From contig NZ_BAABJH010000005.1 of the NCBI RefSeq assembly GCF_039543205.1, positions 62,001 through 126,000 on the forward strand: a stretch of 64,000 nt of DNA. The letters run 5' to 3'. The stretch's first letter is position 1. Each line of letters opens with the position of its first letter. Under the pieces are notes generated by a model. That model was not told where the DNA came from, did no database searches, and worked only from the letters and a program-made list of their open reading frames with translations. The translations under genes and the position numbers were made by a program. Positions 7,993 to 17,671 of this stretch are shown here, piece by piece. This DNA is from Flaviramulus_B aquimarinus (lineage in GTDB: Bacteria > Bacteroidota > Bacteroidia > Flavobacteriales > Flavobacteriaceae).

Positions 7993-9084
7993 CTATATTC
8001 TTTTAAAAGTATATGTGTCGGTATAAGTTTCATTACCATCAACATAGGTTTCGGTAACTACTAAATTGCCATTAATAATCTCTACTTCACCTGCTTCTAG
8101 TATTAAATCGCCATTAGGGTAGTCTTCACTATATTGAGGCTCAAGAAAGTCTACATATTTAAATGATACTAATGTTAGCGTATTGTCTACTTCATTATAT
8201 GCCCATTTCCCTGTTTCTTCAGCGTTGTATTTTTCAATTTCACTAAAATACACAGCTTCACAATTATCAGTTGAAGTACTGTAATCTATAGTTTTGTACT
8301 CTTCATCATCGATTAGTCTAAAGTCGCCATCACTTTCAATGGTAAATGTAAATTCTTGCTTTAGATATTCTACGTAAGGGACGTTTTTAGTTTGTCCGTT
8401 GCTACAAAAAATCTGTGTTCCGTTATCAATATCAGTTGAGCTTACTTCAACCCAAGTGCCAACAATAGATGAATTTCCTCCCCAAGCTTCAACTTCTACA
8501 CATACAGTAACGGCTTGGCTAATGTTATTTGCACTGTCATAAATACAAAGTGTTCCACAAAATTGCCCTGCAGGAAAAGAATCTTCAAAATCGATATCAA
8601 TTTCAAATTCTTCTTCCATCATGTTGTTATTTCCTCTAGAAAATGCTAATCTTTTAGAAGCTGTCTTTCCTTTTGTATTTGAGCTTTTTCCTGTTAAAAA
8701 GCTAGAAGACGGAATGTCAAAATAGTTGGATGCACTATTATTATTCACATCTTGAAACTGTAAATAAGCACCAGCTATAGTGGTTTCGGTAGTTGAAAAT
8801 TTTAAATTAAAACCAGAATTTTGATAGGCTTCTGCGTTATTAGAATCAACTTGAAGATCTATATTACTGTTAGGAGCAGGCGGTGCGCCGTCATTTTTTG
8901 TAGCACCTTCAATATCGATGCCTGTATTTAAATTATCAACTTCAATAGCTGCATTTTCAGTTTCGTTTTGCATATTGGCTAGGTCGTCATTTCCAGCAGT
9001 ATTGTTGTTGTCCGAATCGGAAGAACAAGAATAAATAGCCATTGAAAAGAGTGTTAGAATAAATAATGTTTTAATAGTTTTCAT
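7993..9084 (-). CDS. Lipoprotein with lipocalin-like C-terminal domain
   Basis: 363 residues. The signal FILTLFSMAIYSC ends at a lipobox cysteine near residue 20, followed by an acidic Ser/Asp/Asn linker (SSDSDNNNTAGND). A middle beta-rich part follows (about 75-200). The C-terminal 150 residues start with SSIVGTWVEVSSTDIDNGT and continue with TFTIESDGDFRLI and TGKWAYNEVDNTLTL, which is the strand order of lipocalin-like domains in flavobacterial lipoproteins. No enzyme motif is visible. It stands between the T9SS repeat protein gene and the orphan LuxR gene, each separated by the same palindrome. A surface or outer-membrane role is inferred from the lipobox. Confidence 0.65.
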   Translation of the reverse strand: MKTIKTLFILTLFSMAIYSCSSDSDNNNTAGNDDLANMQNETENAAIEVDNLNTGIDIEGATKNDGAPPAPNSNIDLQVDSNNAEAYQNSGFNLKFSTTETTIAGAYLQFQDVNNNSASNYFDIPSSSFLTGKSSNTKGKTASKRLAFSRGNNNMMEEEFEIDIDFEDSFPAGQFCGTLCIYDSANNISQAVTVCVEVEAWGGNSSIVGTWVEVSSTDIDNGTQIFCSNGQTKNVPYVEYLKQEFTFTIESDGDFRLIDDEEYKTIDYSTSTDNCEAVYFSEIEKYNAEETGKWAYNEVDNTLTLVSFKYVDFLEPQYSEDYPNGDLILEAGEVEIINGNLVVTETYVDGNETYTDTYTFKRI

Positions 9085-9181
9085 ATAATTGGTTTTAAGT
9101 TGTTGGAAGATGTTAATTGTGCTGTAATAAAATTAGTTTAAAATGGACTTTAAGTTTTAAATAAATTAATATTTATATGTT

Positions 9182-9189
9182 CAAACATA
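9182..9189 (-). promoter_or_regulatory. -7 promoter element of the 7993-9084 lipoprotein gene
   Basis: On the minus strand the bases read TATGTTTG, an exact TAnnTTTG match, about 98 bases before the start codon and just downstream of the palindrome at 9201-9240. Confidence 0.35.
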
Positions 9190-9200
9190 CAAAAGAGTAG

Positions 9201-9240
9201 CTATATAAAAAATCCCCATTATTGGGGATTTTTTATATAG
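9201..9240 (-). terminator. 40-bp perfect inverted repeat with the TCCCCATTATTGGGGA core
   Basis: Arms 9201-9218 and 9223-9240 are perfectly complementary over 18 bp around loop TTAT. The 16-bp core at 9213-9228 is identical to that at 7921-7936. It lies 44 bases after the stop codon of the 9284-12664 gene and about 120 bases before the next start. Terminator use is the simplest reading; a shared operator is the alternative. Confidence 0.65.
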
Positions 9241-9283
9241 TTGGGTTTTATGGTTTTCCAACTTAATTATTCAAAGGTTCTTA

Positions 9284-12200
9284 CTATTTTTTTATGACCT
9301 GTTTAGTAACCGATACATTATCAATATTAAACTTCAAGAAATAAATACCTGCGCTTAAATTGCTTAAATTAATTTTAGTTTTTGGTGTTTTTATTCTTTT
9401 TAAAAGCTTCCCATTTATACTATAAATACTCAACGTATTAATAACTAATTTTGTTGAAATGTTTAAATAACTTTCTGTAGGAACAGGATATAATTTAATA
9501 TTCCTTGCAGATATTTCAACATCTTCAATACTTAAAGTATCTATAATAGTAACAGTAACTGTTGTGCTATTCATATTGCCAGCATCATCAGTGATGGTCA
9601 ATACAACAGGGTAATTACCGGGAGTAGTAAATGTATCAACATCTATGCTTAAAGTAAAACCACAATTATCTGATGATCCATTGTCAACATTATTTGCTGT
9701 AATAGTAATGGAAGGGTTTCCTGCTAAATCGATATTAATATCTTGCCCAATTGCAACAGGGTTTACTGAATCTACAACTGTAACAGTTGCAGAAGCTGTA
9801 TTTGAGTTCCCGTTTGCATCTTCAACGGTTAACATGACGGTGTTGGCGCCAAGGTCGGCACAAGTAAAACTTGAAACATCTAATGATTTTGAAGTCACCC
9901 CACAATTATCTGTTGAATTATTATCCACATTATCGGCGTTAATAGTTACATTACCGCTAGCATCCAACTGAGCAGTAAATGCTTGAGTGACAGCAACAGG
10001 GTTTATGTTGTCTTCAACAGTAACTGTAGCCGTGTTTGTACCCGTATTTCCACTCGTATCATTAACAGAAAGCGTTACTGTATTAGCACCTAAATCGGCA
10101 CATGTAAAGCTTGTAATATCTAAACTATTACTAGCTATAGCACAATTATCGGTTGATCCATTTTCAATTTGGGATGCTGTTATTGATGCATTTCCAGTAG
10201 CATCTAATTGTACCGTAAGATTTTGCGTAACTACAGAGGGATTTACTGAATCTACAACTGTAACAGTTGCAGAAGCTGTGTTTGAGTTCCCGTTTGCATC
10301 TTCAACGGTTAACATGACGGTGTTGGCGCCAAGGTCGGCACAAGTAAAACTTGAAACATCTAATGATTTTGAAGTCACCCCACAATTATCTGTTGAATTA
10401 TTATCCACATTATCGGCGTTAATAGTTACATTACCGCTAGCATCCAACTGAGCAGTAAATGCTTGAGTGATAGCAACAGGGTTTATGTTGTCTTCAACAG
10501 TAACTGTAGCCGTGTTTGTACCCGTATTTCCACTCGTATCATTAACAGAAAGCGTTACTGTATTAGCACCTAAATCGGCACATGTAAAGCTTGTAATATC
10601 TAAACTATTACTAGCTATAGCACAATTATCGGTTGATCCATTTTCAATTTGGGATGCTGTTATTGATGCATTTCCAGTAGCATCTAATTGTACCGTAAGA
10701 TTTTGCGTAACCACCGTTGGGTTTATATTGTCTTCTACGGTTATAGTAGCTGTACCAGTCTCAATATTTCCGCTCTGGTCTGTAATTGTTAATGTTACAG
10801 TATTGTTTCCTAAATCCGCACATGTAAACGATGTGATATCGATACTTCTGTTAGCAATGGTACAGTTGTCTGTAGACCCATTATCAACATCATTCACCAT
10901 TATTGTTGCGTTTCCACTAGCGTCTAATTGAACTGTTGAGGCTTGCGTTGTAACTGTTGGTTTTACTGAATCTTCAACAGTAACTGTAGCACTAGTTGAA
11001 TTTGTATTTCCACTTGAATCTGACACTGTAAGGTTAACTGTGTTCGCGCCAAGATTTGCACAAGTAAAACTAGAAACATCCAAACTAAAGCCGGTTACAG
11101 CACAATTATCTGAAGATCCATTTTCAATTTGAGATGGCGTAATGGAAACATTACCTGTAGCATCTAATTGGACTGTGATGTTTTGGGAAATAGCAACGGG
11201 GTTTATATTATCTACAACAGTTATAGTAACATCTTCTGTGCTTACTTTGGCTTCAGCATCTGTTGCCGTAATGGTAACTGTATTAGCTCCTAAGTTTGCA
11301 CAGGTATAATCAAATTGAGTTTGGTTTAATACTACTGACACCAATTCGCAATCATCAAATGTACCATCATCAACATCAGCTAGGGTTATTGAAGCTTGAC
11401 CTGAAGCATCTAATTCTGCTGTTATATTCGGAAAAACAACTATGGTTGGGTCTGCATTATCAAAAACTTCTACGTCTTCTCTAAGTTCATATAAAGACCA
11501 TTTGCCATCTGCATTTTGAAGTCTGATGTAAAAATCATGAAAGTCGCAAGTAACATCAGTTGTTGCTAAATCTATAGTGTATTCATCTGGATTTCCAGTC
11601 GGTATAATTGAGGCTGCTGTGCCATTACCAAAACCAGGATCTGTGTCATAAAAATATTCTGCAGCAGTAATTGGAGAGATGATTATATCTTTGTTAACAT
11701 AGAATAACTTCTTCTCATAGAGCGACCAAATTCCTATATCGTCTCTAACACGAACATAAAGGTTATGAAACCCTTCAAGTGGACTTGTTGGAATAGAAAT
11801 AGTTTGATTTAATAATCCTGTATTCGAATCTACAGTTATTGCGGTACCATTTCCAAAACCAGGGTCTGTATCTATAAAATATTCTGCTTCAGCTATATTT
11901 GTAGCACCTGCTCCAGCTTCATTTTTAAATACGAAAAATGTTTTTCTTTCGTACATACTCCATACGCCAAGGTCATCTTGTGTGCGGATGTACATGGTAT
12001 TAAAACCTTCTAGAGTTCCTACAGGAAGCGCAATTGTTTGTGTAAGGTCTCCAGTGTTAGCATTAACAGTAAGCGCATTTGCATTGCCAAACCCAGGATC
12101 TGTATTGAAGAAATACTCAGCAGTAGCTATATTAGAAGCTCCGCCACTTATGGTGAAATCTGTAATATAGAATGTTCGTTTTTCGTACATACTCCAAACT

Positions 12201-12664
12201 CCAAGATCATCTTGTGTTCTTATGTATAAAGTGTTAAAACCTGTTAGTGAAGCTCCAATTGCTATGGAAAAAGTTTGCGATAAGTTTCCGGTATTTAAGT
12301 TTGTTGTAAGTGCGTTAGCATTACCAAAACCGGGGTCTGTGTTAAAGAAATATTCAGCGGAAGCAATGTTTGATGCTCCACCACTTATTGTAAAGTCAGT
12401 AACATAGAAAGATCGTTTTTCGTACATACTCCAAATGTTGGAATTGTCTTTTACACGAAAGTAAAAACTATTAAACCCAGTTAGTGAGCCAATAGGAATG
12501 GAAACCGTTTGATTGAGGTTACCAGTATTTACGTCTGCTGTAATTGATGTTGCATTATCAAAGCCGGGATCGGTATTGTAAAAATACTCAATTTCCGTTA
12601 TAGATTGACTAAACCCTAAAATGCTAAAGCAACACCATAACAGGGTTATGATTTGCGTTTTCAT
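9284..12664 (-). CDS. Large T9SS type A secreted protein with two kinds of tandem repeats
   Basis: 1126 residues. A signal peptide (TLLWCCFSILGFSQ) is followed by five roughly 75-residue modules (residues about 20-400) built on AEYFFNTDPGFGN ... YIRTQDDLGVWSMYEKR. Next come eight roughly 80-residue HYR/Ig-like modules (about 405-1050) built on QLDASGNVTI ... STDNC ... SFTCADLGANTV. The C-terminal 70 residues form a type A sorting domain: NIKLYPVPTESYLNIS, then LSAGIYFLKF and a basic end. This predicts export by T9SS and surface attachment or release. The HYR modules suggest adhesion. It is co-directional with and 11 bases after the beta-helix gene, so the two probably form an operon. Modules 4-5 and 6-7 are a recent DNA duplication. 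Confidence 0.9.
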   Translation of the reverse strand: MKTQIITLLWCCFSILGFSQSITEIEYFYNTDPGFDNATSITADVNTGNLNQTVSIPIGSLTGFNSFYFRVKDNSNIWSMYEKRSFYVTDFTISGGASNIASAEYFFNTDPGFGNANALTTNLNTGNLSQTFSIAIGASLTGFNTLYIRTQDDLGVWSMYEKRTFYITDFTISGGASNIATAEYFFNTDPGFGNANALTVNANTGDLTQTIALPVGTLEGFNTMYIRTQDDLGVWSMYERKTFFVFKNEAGAGATNIAEAEYFIDTDPGFGNGTAITVDSNTGLLNQTISIPTSPLEGFHNLYVRVRDDIGIWSLYEKKLFYVNKDIIISPITAAEYFYDTDPGFGNGTAASIIPTGNPDEYTIDLATTDVTCDFHDFYIRLQNADGKWSLYELREDVEVFDNADPTIVVFPNITAELDASGQASITLADVDDGTFDDCELVSVVLNQTQFDYTCANLGANTVTITATDAEAKVSTEDVTITVVDNINPVAISQNITVQLDATGNVSITPSQIENGSSDNCAVTGFSLDVSSFTCANLGANTVNLTVSDSSGNTNSTSATVTVEDSVKPTVTTQASTVQLDASGNATIMVNDVDNGSTDNCTIANRSIDITSFTCADLGNNTVTLTITDQSGNIETGTATITVEDNINPTVVTQNLTVQLDATGNASITASQIENGSTDNCAIASNSLDITSFTCADLGANTVTLSVNDTSGNTGTNTATVTVEDNINPVAITQAFTAQLDASGNVTINADNVDNNSTDNCGVTSKSLDVSSFTCADLGANTVMLTVEDANGNSNTASATVTVVDSVNPSVVTQNLTVQLDATGNASITASQIENGSTDNCAIASNSLDITSFTCADLGANTVTLSVNDTSGNTGTNTATVTVEDNINPVAVTQAFTAQLDASGNVTINADNVDNNSTDNCGVTSKSLDVSSFTCADLGANTVMLTVEDANGNSNTASATVTVVDSVNPVAIGQDINIDLAGNPSITITANNVDNGSSDNCGFTLSIDVDTFTTPGNYPVVLTITDDAGNMNSTTVTVTIIDTLSIEDVEISARNIKLYPVPTESYLNISTKLVINTLSIYSINGKLLKRIKTPKTKINLSNLSAGIYFLKFNIDNVSVTKQVIKK
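9762..10711 (-). repeat. 480-bp tandem duplication inside the T9SS repeat gene
   Basis: Positions 9762-10231 recur at 10242-10711 with an exact 480-bp offset and only about two base differences that I can see (for example near 9799/10279 and 9990/10470). The unit equals 160 codons, two HYR modules. Near identity at synonymous sites shows a recent duplication or ongoing homogenisation. Confidence 0.9.
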
Positions 12665-12675
12665 ATAGATGGTTT

Positions 12676-13752
12676 TTAGTTTGTTTTTGCCTCTATTGTA
12701 ACGCTTAAATTACCATTTTTTGGAACGGTTGGACTATATGTGGTGACTTTTAAACTTGGATACCCCGTTGGAGTTCCGAAGGGTTTAAAGTTATAAGCTT
12801 CGTGTAAACCATCGTCTGTAACGGTAGATCCTCCCTGTAAAGTTAAATCGTCAATACCTGGGTCGTATCCAGAACTTGTACCAGCAACAGATTGAGAAAC
12901 AGTATTATCTATATTGGTAAATAATGGGTTTATATTAGATTGCACATTGCCATTGATGGTTATGCCTGTACCTGTTTCAAAATTATATGTATATGTGGTG
13001 TTATAATTATAAGAAATACAATTATCTACTTGAATGGTGCCTGAACCAACGTTTAAATCAATCTGTCTATTGGCTGAAGAGTTAATCACAAAAATACTAT
13101 TGCTAATGTTTAGTAAACCAGATGTTGAACTATTGGTTAAATCGGCACCACTACCAGCAGCTGCCACTACATTGTTACTAAATAGTAGGGTGTCTGTTGT
13201 ATAAAATTGATTAGTAGAGCCAAGAAACAGGTTGTTGGTTACAAGTATATTAGATGTTTTTCCATATAATCTAAAGGTGCTTCTAAATATATTTCCTTGC
13301 ATAAGAATGTTATCTATATTGGCATAGAACCCTATACTCATTGAGCTCGTAAAATCACAATCAAAAATTGAAAGATCTGTCAGGTTGGAACCATTAGAAG
13401 CTGAGTTATCCGAAATCGAGGATATTTTTAAGCCCTTAAGTGTTACATTTGATGCTCCAGTTGTAAGGGTTATAGTTCCCACTGTGCTTATATATCCATT
13501 ATCTCCTCGCGAACGGCCAATAATAGTTATTGCTTTGTTAACAGTAATGGCACCGTAAGTAGTTGGAGAGTGTTGTACATATATAATATCCCCTCCTGTA
13601 GCAGCATCAATGGCGGCTTGTAACGATGTAAAATCGGTAGATGCTCCTGCATTATTATTTACTATATGCGTGGTTTGCGCACTAAGTGTAAGTGACATAA
13701 ATCCTAAAAAAATGTAAAGGATGGCTTGTTTAAAAAAAGTACTTGTTTTCAT
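12676..13752 (-). CDS. Secreted right-handed beta-helix repeat protein
   Basis: 358 residues with a signal peptide (ILYIFLGFMSLTLSAQ). The start of the mature part, DFTSLQAAIDAATGGDIIYV, is the standard opening of pectate-lyase-like parallel beta-helix proteins. It is followed by rungs such as ITIIGRSRGDNGYIS, VTLKGLKISSIS and NILVTNNLFLGS. No catalytic residues of a known polysaccharide lyase are evident, so binding of polysaccharide or a structural role is as likely as lyase activity. It lacks a T9SS sorting domain, unlike its downstream partner. It probably heads a two-gene operon with the 9284-12664 gene. Confidence 0.75.
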   Translation of the reverse strand: MKTSTFFKQAILYIFLGFMSLTLSAQTTHIVNNNAGASTDFTSLQAAIDAATGGDIIYVQHSPTTYGAITVNKAITIIGRSRGDNGYISTVGTITLTTGASNVTLKGLKISSISDNSASNGSNLTDLSIFDCDFTSSMSIGFYANIDNILMQGNIFRSTFRLYGKTSNILVTNNLFLGSTNQFYTTDTLLFSNNVVAAAGSGADLTNSSTSGLLNISNSIFVINSSANRQIDLNVGSGTIQVDNCISYNYNTTYTYNFETGTGITINGNVQSNINPLFTNIDNTVSQSVAGTSSGYDPGIDDLTLQGGSTVTDDGLHEAYNFKPFGTPTGYPSLKVTTYSPTVPKNGNLSVTIEAKTN

Positions 13753-14335
13753 AATATTTGGTTTTAAAGATTAATTTTTAGCTTTAAGCATAGTCTAAAG
13801 AATAGAAAGCAAATAAAATTGCTTCCAATAATAAATTCGGACAGTTTCTGTAAAACACAAATAGATAATTTAAGTACAGGGTATACTTAGGCGTTGAAAG
13901 TAGAAAATGGTGTAATCAATTTTTAGAGAGAAAAATGGATTGTCTAATATACTAAATATCAATATGATATCATAATTTTTTCAAGTTTATTTTTCAAAAA
14001 AAAAGATACTTTTATTAATAGTTTCTATTAAATGATAACTATCAATAACATGAAAATTGTAAACAAGCTTAAATCGTATTAAAGGTTGTTTTTATATCTG
14101 TAACAGAACAACATTGAGGCATCATTATCTCTAATTCTAGATTGTCATCTATATTAAAATAAAAGATAGATATAGCAATTGCTAGAGGCGTTAATACTTT
14201 TAGAGTTTTTTGCTTTTTTTTGATTGGTTAATAGTATACTAAACTTATGAAAGATTACAAAGTCAAAAATCCTCAAAGCTGTGGGTTTTGTATGCGTTCA
14301 TCAAAAATATTGCTATTGAGCGTTTGTTTTTAAGT
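13753..14335 (-). other. 583-base intergenic region upstream of the beta-helix gene
   Basis: No convincing gene. A frame open for about 55 codons on the minus strand (ending near 14069) has no ATG at its front and is not called. A degenerate match to the shared inverted repeat (CTTCCAA-TA-ATAAATT) lies at 13822-13837, 70 bases before the beta-helix start, the same distance as better sites elsewhere. A half-site CAGGGTA occurs near 13880. Otherwise the region is A+T rich without clear structure. Confidence 0.4.
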
Positions 14336-16555
14336 TTATTGCTTAATTATACGTTTTGTTGCTACTTTGTTTTTTGCCTCTATTTTTAATACATAAATAC
14401 CAGCATTAAGGTCTTTAATATCTATTACAGATTGTTCCGTTTGTAGTTTTTGTTTTAAAACTAAACGCCCACTCATATCATATAAATTGGCAATGGCTTT
14501 GTTACTAGTGTTTAGTTTTATGTTTAATATGTTTTTGGTTGGGTTGGGGAAAATTAAAATGCTTTTTGAAATAGGTTCTTCTATCGATAACGTGGCATCA
14601 ATAACAATAGTAATGTTAGCGCTTTGAATAATGAGGTCTGGTAGTAATGGATTGGTAATAATACAATAATAAATACCGCTATCCGATTCTTGTGCATTGG
14701 TAACAGTATAACTAATGGACTCAGCACCACTTATTGCTACGTTGTCTTTATACCATTGATATACATCTCCATCACCTTTAGCAGAAGTGGTTTTATTGAG
14801 ACTGGTGTCATCAATATTAAGTGTAATATCTAATCCAGGAGCAGATTCGATATTTTGCTCTACATCTTTTGTGCGCTGTGGTGAGTAATTTAAATTTTGA
14901 TAATTGTTAGCCTGAACAAGCGGTTCTAAATTTGCAAAATTAAAATAATTGTTTACAATGTTTAATCTAAAATTTCCTGCTGCATCTAAAAACTCTTGAG
15001 GGATTGCACCTTCAAATTCATTACCTCCAGCCAATACATCGCTAATTCCAGCAAGTTCTTTAGGAATAGTACCTGTTAATCCACACTCTGCAATACGCAA
15101 TCGCACTAAGTTTGGTAAGTTAAAAATTTCTTGCTGTAGGGGCTGGTTCAACGGTATTCCAGTTAAATTTAACCACTCTAAATCCTGAAGATTTGAAATG
15201 TCTGAAGGAACACCTCCGCTTAATTTTAATTGTTTTGAAGATTGACCGCCTAAGAATATATTTTTAAGCTTTGTTAAAGTCCAAATCTCGGAAGGGACTT
15301 CACCAGAAATATCATTATTTAGTAATTCTAAAATTTCTAGTTCTTTTAAACTGCCTATTTCAGAAGGAATTTCGCCTTTAAGGTCTCTAAAATTAAGGCT
15401 TAATGTGGTAACCCGATCTGTTACTTCATCAAAACCTAAACTAAATGAATTATCCCAAGAATAAATAGGTTTGGTTATATCCCAAGGTTGTATCCAATTT
15501 GGGCCGTCTAGAGCATTATAGACAGCTATAAGAGCATTGTAGTCGGGATGAGTAGAAGGGTCGGGTATTTGGTAATAAACATTTGGCCATCCACCTGTAA
15601 ATATTTTACCATCAGAAGACGATTCTATTTCTCCAATAAACTCATTTGAAAGTTGCGTGTCTGCGGTCCAAGTTAATCCGTTGTTGCTGGAATATGATAA
15701 CCCTAAAGTACCGTTACTGTTTGTACTTGTTGAAACATACTTGTTAAGCGATGGAAGAAAATATATAGTATTGTATAAATTAGCTATATCTGAACCAATA
15801 AAGTTCCATGTTTGCCCACCATTAGATGTTGAATATATTATATTGCTAGTACTGTTGTCATTATAAACCAAGATTCCGTTTGAATCATTTTTAAAAGCGA
15901 AACTTAAGTTGGCTTGAGAGTTAAAAGGCGTAGTTATTTCTGACCAAGATATTCCCATATCTGGTGTTTTAATTATTGTGCCAGCTCCAGTAATAAAATA
16001 AGCCGAACTACCAATTATTCTTAAATAAAAACTACTATTTAATGACCATGTACCCACAGATGATAATGTTGATGATTGATCATACCAAAAACCATCTAAA
16101 TATACATATAGTTCTAAACCATCGCCCATAGCAAAACCATGGTTCGCATCCCAAAAATGGACTTGGTTTGGGAAGCTAGAACCCCCATTGAATATTAAAC
16201 TTTCCCTAATCCAATTATTTCCAGAATCGGTGGTTTTATATAGTCCATTTAGGCTAGAATTGTCCGAATAAGATACTATAATGTAAGCTGTGTTTTCATC
16301 CACAGCGCTTAAAACGCCTGTACTAAAATTATTGTCTGCGAATAATGCTGGAAAACTTTTTTTAGTCCAAGTAACACCGCCATCTGTGGAAATAGAAAAA
16401 CCATTTGATGTTGTTTGATCCATAATCCAGATGATATCATCATTTACTACTGAAACATTATTTAATAGAGATAATTGACTTGTACTCGATGTTGTCCAGT
16501 TTTGAGAATAAATTAAGTTTACACTTAATAAAAATAAGAGTAATAACTGTTTCAT
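14336..16555 (-). CDS. T9SS type A protein with propeller repeats, leucine-rich repeats and Ig-like domain
   Basis: 739 residues. After the signal peptide (LLLLFLLSVNLIYSQ), residues about 20-330 contain YCF48/sortilin-like propeller blades with repeated STDGGVTWTKKS, TTDSGNNWIRES, TSNGGQTWNFIG units. Residues about 340-540 are leucine-rich repeats of the plant-like type (LEILELLNNDISGEVPSEI). Residues about 560-650 form an Ig-like domain (YQWYKDNVAISGAESISYTV ... SDSGIYYC). The C-terminus is a type A T9SS sorting domain (ILIFPNPTKNILNIKLN, then LNAGIYVLKIEAKNK). A surface protein-binding or adhesive role is inferred. The upstream 7-2-7 inverted repeat suggests control with the HK/RR operon. 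Confidence 0.88.
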   Translation of the reverse strand: MKQLLLLFLLSVNLIYSQNWTTSSTSQLSLLNNVSVVNDDIIWIMDQTTSNGFSISTDGGVTWTKKSFPALFADNNFSTGVLSAVDENTAYIIVSYSDNSSLNGLYKTTDSGNNWIRESLIFNGGSSFPNQVHFWDANHGFAMGDGLELYVYLDGFWYDQSSTLSSVGTWSLNSSFYLRIIGSSAYFITGAGTIIKTPDMGISWSEITTPFNSQANLSFAFKNDSNGILVYNDNSTSNIIYSTSNGGQTWNFIGSDIANLYNTIYFLPSLNKYVSTSTNSNGTLGLSYSSNNGLTWTADTQLSNEFIGEIESSSDGKIFTGGWPNVYYQIPDPSTHPDYNALIAVYNALDGPNWIQPWDITKPIYSWDNSFSLGFDEVTDRVTTLSLNFRDLKGEIPSEIGSLKELEILELLNNDISGEVPSEIWTLTKLKNIFLGGQSSKQLKLSGGVPSDISNLQDLEWLNLTGIPLNQPLQQEIFNLPNLVRLRIAECGLTGTIPKELAGISDVLAGGNEFEGAIPQEFLDAAGNFRLNIVNNYFNFANLEPLVQANNYQNLNYSPQRTKDVEQNIESAPGLDITLNIDDTSLNKTTSAKGDGDVYQWYKDNVAISGAESISYTVTNAQESDSGIYYCIITNPLLPDLIIQSANITIVIDATLSIEEPISKSILIFPNPTKNILNIKLNTSNKAIANLYDMSGRLVLKQKLQTEQSVIDIKDLNAGIYVLKIEAKNKVATKRIIKQ

Positions 16556-16600
16556 AGCAAGAGGTTTTTAAAGATTAATTAATAGCTAGATAAAACTATG

Positions 16601-16637
16601 AAATGATACCATACCAAAAAATCCCCAATACTAGGTA
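16601..16637 (-). promoter_or_regulatory. Inverted repeat overlapping a putative promoter of the LRR protein gene
   Basis: Positions 16622-16637 read TACCTAG-TA-TTGGGGA on the minus strand. The TTG in the right half lies exactly 17 bases before TATCATTT (16601-16608), a weak -7 box, matching the geometry of the stronger site at 20716-20752. The arms are imperfect, so this one is unlikely to be a terminator. Confidence 0.45.
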
Positions 16638-16821
16638 TTTTATAGTTGTTTACCGAAAAGTATATCGATTAATGGTAGCTTTTCATAATTAACAATTTAA
16701 AAAACTCCTATTTTCACAAAACGTAATAAGTTCAGAGGCATTATGGTAGTTACTTTTTTAAGTATAAATACAAGGTTGGTTTTTAACATTGTATTTAAGA
16801 AAGCTTTTTTATATATTTTTA

Positions 16822-17658
16822 TTATTTAAAGGGGTTTTTGTCTAGCCTGAATGATAATGAAATGAATGGATTTATTCTTATGAAATCACCATGTAGTTGT
16901 TCGAAAGTTAAATTTTCTTTAATTATGTCGCCTTCTTCATAATTGGAATTTAACTTTTTTTGGTTATGAAAAGCAATACCTAATGTTAAAGTTATATTTT
17001 GATTGTAAATTAATGAGCCACCTAAAAAAACGGATAAGCTTTTTTCTAAATCATAGCCAAGGCCTCCAGAAAAACCAACATTAAATTCATCGTTATTGTT
17101 TTTCAACCAAGTAAACATCAGGGTTGGGTGAAAATCGTATTTGTTTTGGTTTGTGCCTTCTGTTATAACATATATACTATCTACCGATTTTGAGAAGAAA
17201 GTGTTATTATTACCTAAATGAATAAAATTAAAACCGAAAGTTGTCTGCCATTTCCCTCTAGGTTTGGTTTTATAAATATATTTAAACGTTGATACTTTGG
17301 TTTCTGTTCTAACGCCTCCAGGTCTAGTAATATTAAATACTTCAATGGTTATACTTAATTGCTCACCTTTTAATACATCGAAAGTCCCAATTTCTCTTGT
17401 AATATTTGGATTTGCTAACACTCTTAGCGCTTGATACCCTTCTGGAGTTTCTAATTGATTAATGACCATATTTTCTTTTATGGCTGATATTTTATATTGT
17501 TTAGATACATCTACATGGGTCATGGAAAATTTATATGTTCCAGGTTTTACGGTAACTTCTTGATTGGTAACATTACTTGACATATCGATTAGGAATTCTT
17601 GAGCGTTTAGGGTCAAGATACTGTGGAGCATAATCGTAATAATAAATATTGGTTTCAT
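16822..17658 (-). CDS. Exported protein with probable outer-membrane beta-barrel C-terminus
   Basis: 278 residues from the ATG at 17658, which gives a proper signal peptide (IFIITIMLHSILTLNAQ) and removes overlap with the response regulator gene; an upstream ATG at 17700 is less likely. The N-terminal half is beta-rich (TVKPGTYKFSMTHVDVSKQY). The C-terminal half alternates hydrophobic and polar residues (GKWQTTFGFNFIHLG, VGFSGGLGYDLEKSLSVFLG, GDFIRINPFISLSFRLD) as in small outer-membrane barrels. No family recognised. As the last gene of the lipoprotein-kinase-regulator operon, it may be a sensory partner or an output of that system. Confidence 0.6.
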   Translation of the reverse strand: MKPIFIITIMLHSILTLNAQEFLIDMSSNVTNQEVTVKPGTYKFSMTHVDVSKQYKISAIKENMVINQLETPEGYQALRVLANPNITREIGTFDVLKGEQLSITIEVFNITRPGGVRTETKVSTFKYIYKTKPRGKWQTTFGFNFIHLGNNNTFFSKSVDSIYVITEGTNQNKYDFHPTLMFTWLKNNNDEFNVGFSGGLGYDLEKSLSVFLGGSLIYNQNITLTLGIAFHNQKKLNSNYEEGDIIKENLTFEQLHGDFIRINPFISLSFRLDKNPFK

Positions 17659-17671
17659 AATATAGTTAGAT

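Noticed and set aside
9645..10931. Three plus-strand ORFs of 108-154 codons with repeated sequence
   Set aside because: They are antisense shadows of the HYR modules of the 9284-12664 gene. Their similarity to each other only mirrors the coding repeats.
13860..13905. Full 7-2-7 operator before the beta-helix gene (GTACAGGGTATACTT)
   Set aside because: Only one half (CAGGGTA) fits. The opposite heptamer does not match, and the distance to the start (about 130 bases) is outside the pattern of the better sites.
14069..14240. Minus-strand frame of about 55 codons with a lysine-rich start and hydrophobic helix
   Set aside because: There is no ATG, GTG or TTG at a sensible place after the upstream stop, and no sign of a ribosome binding site. 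Kept only as a note in the intergenic description.
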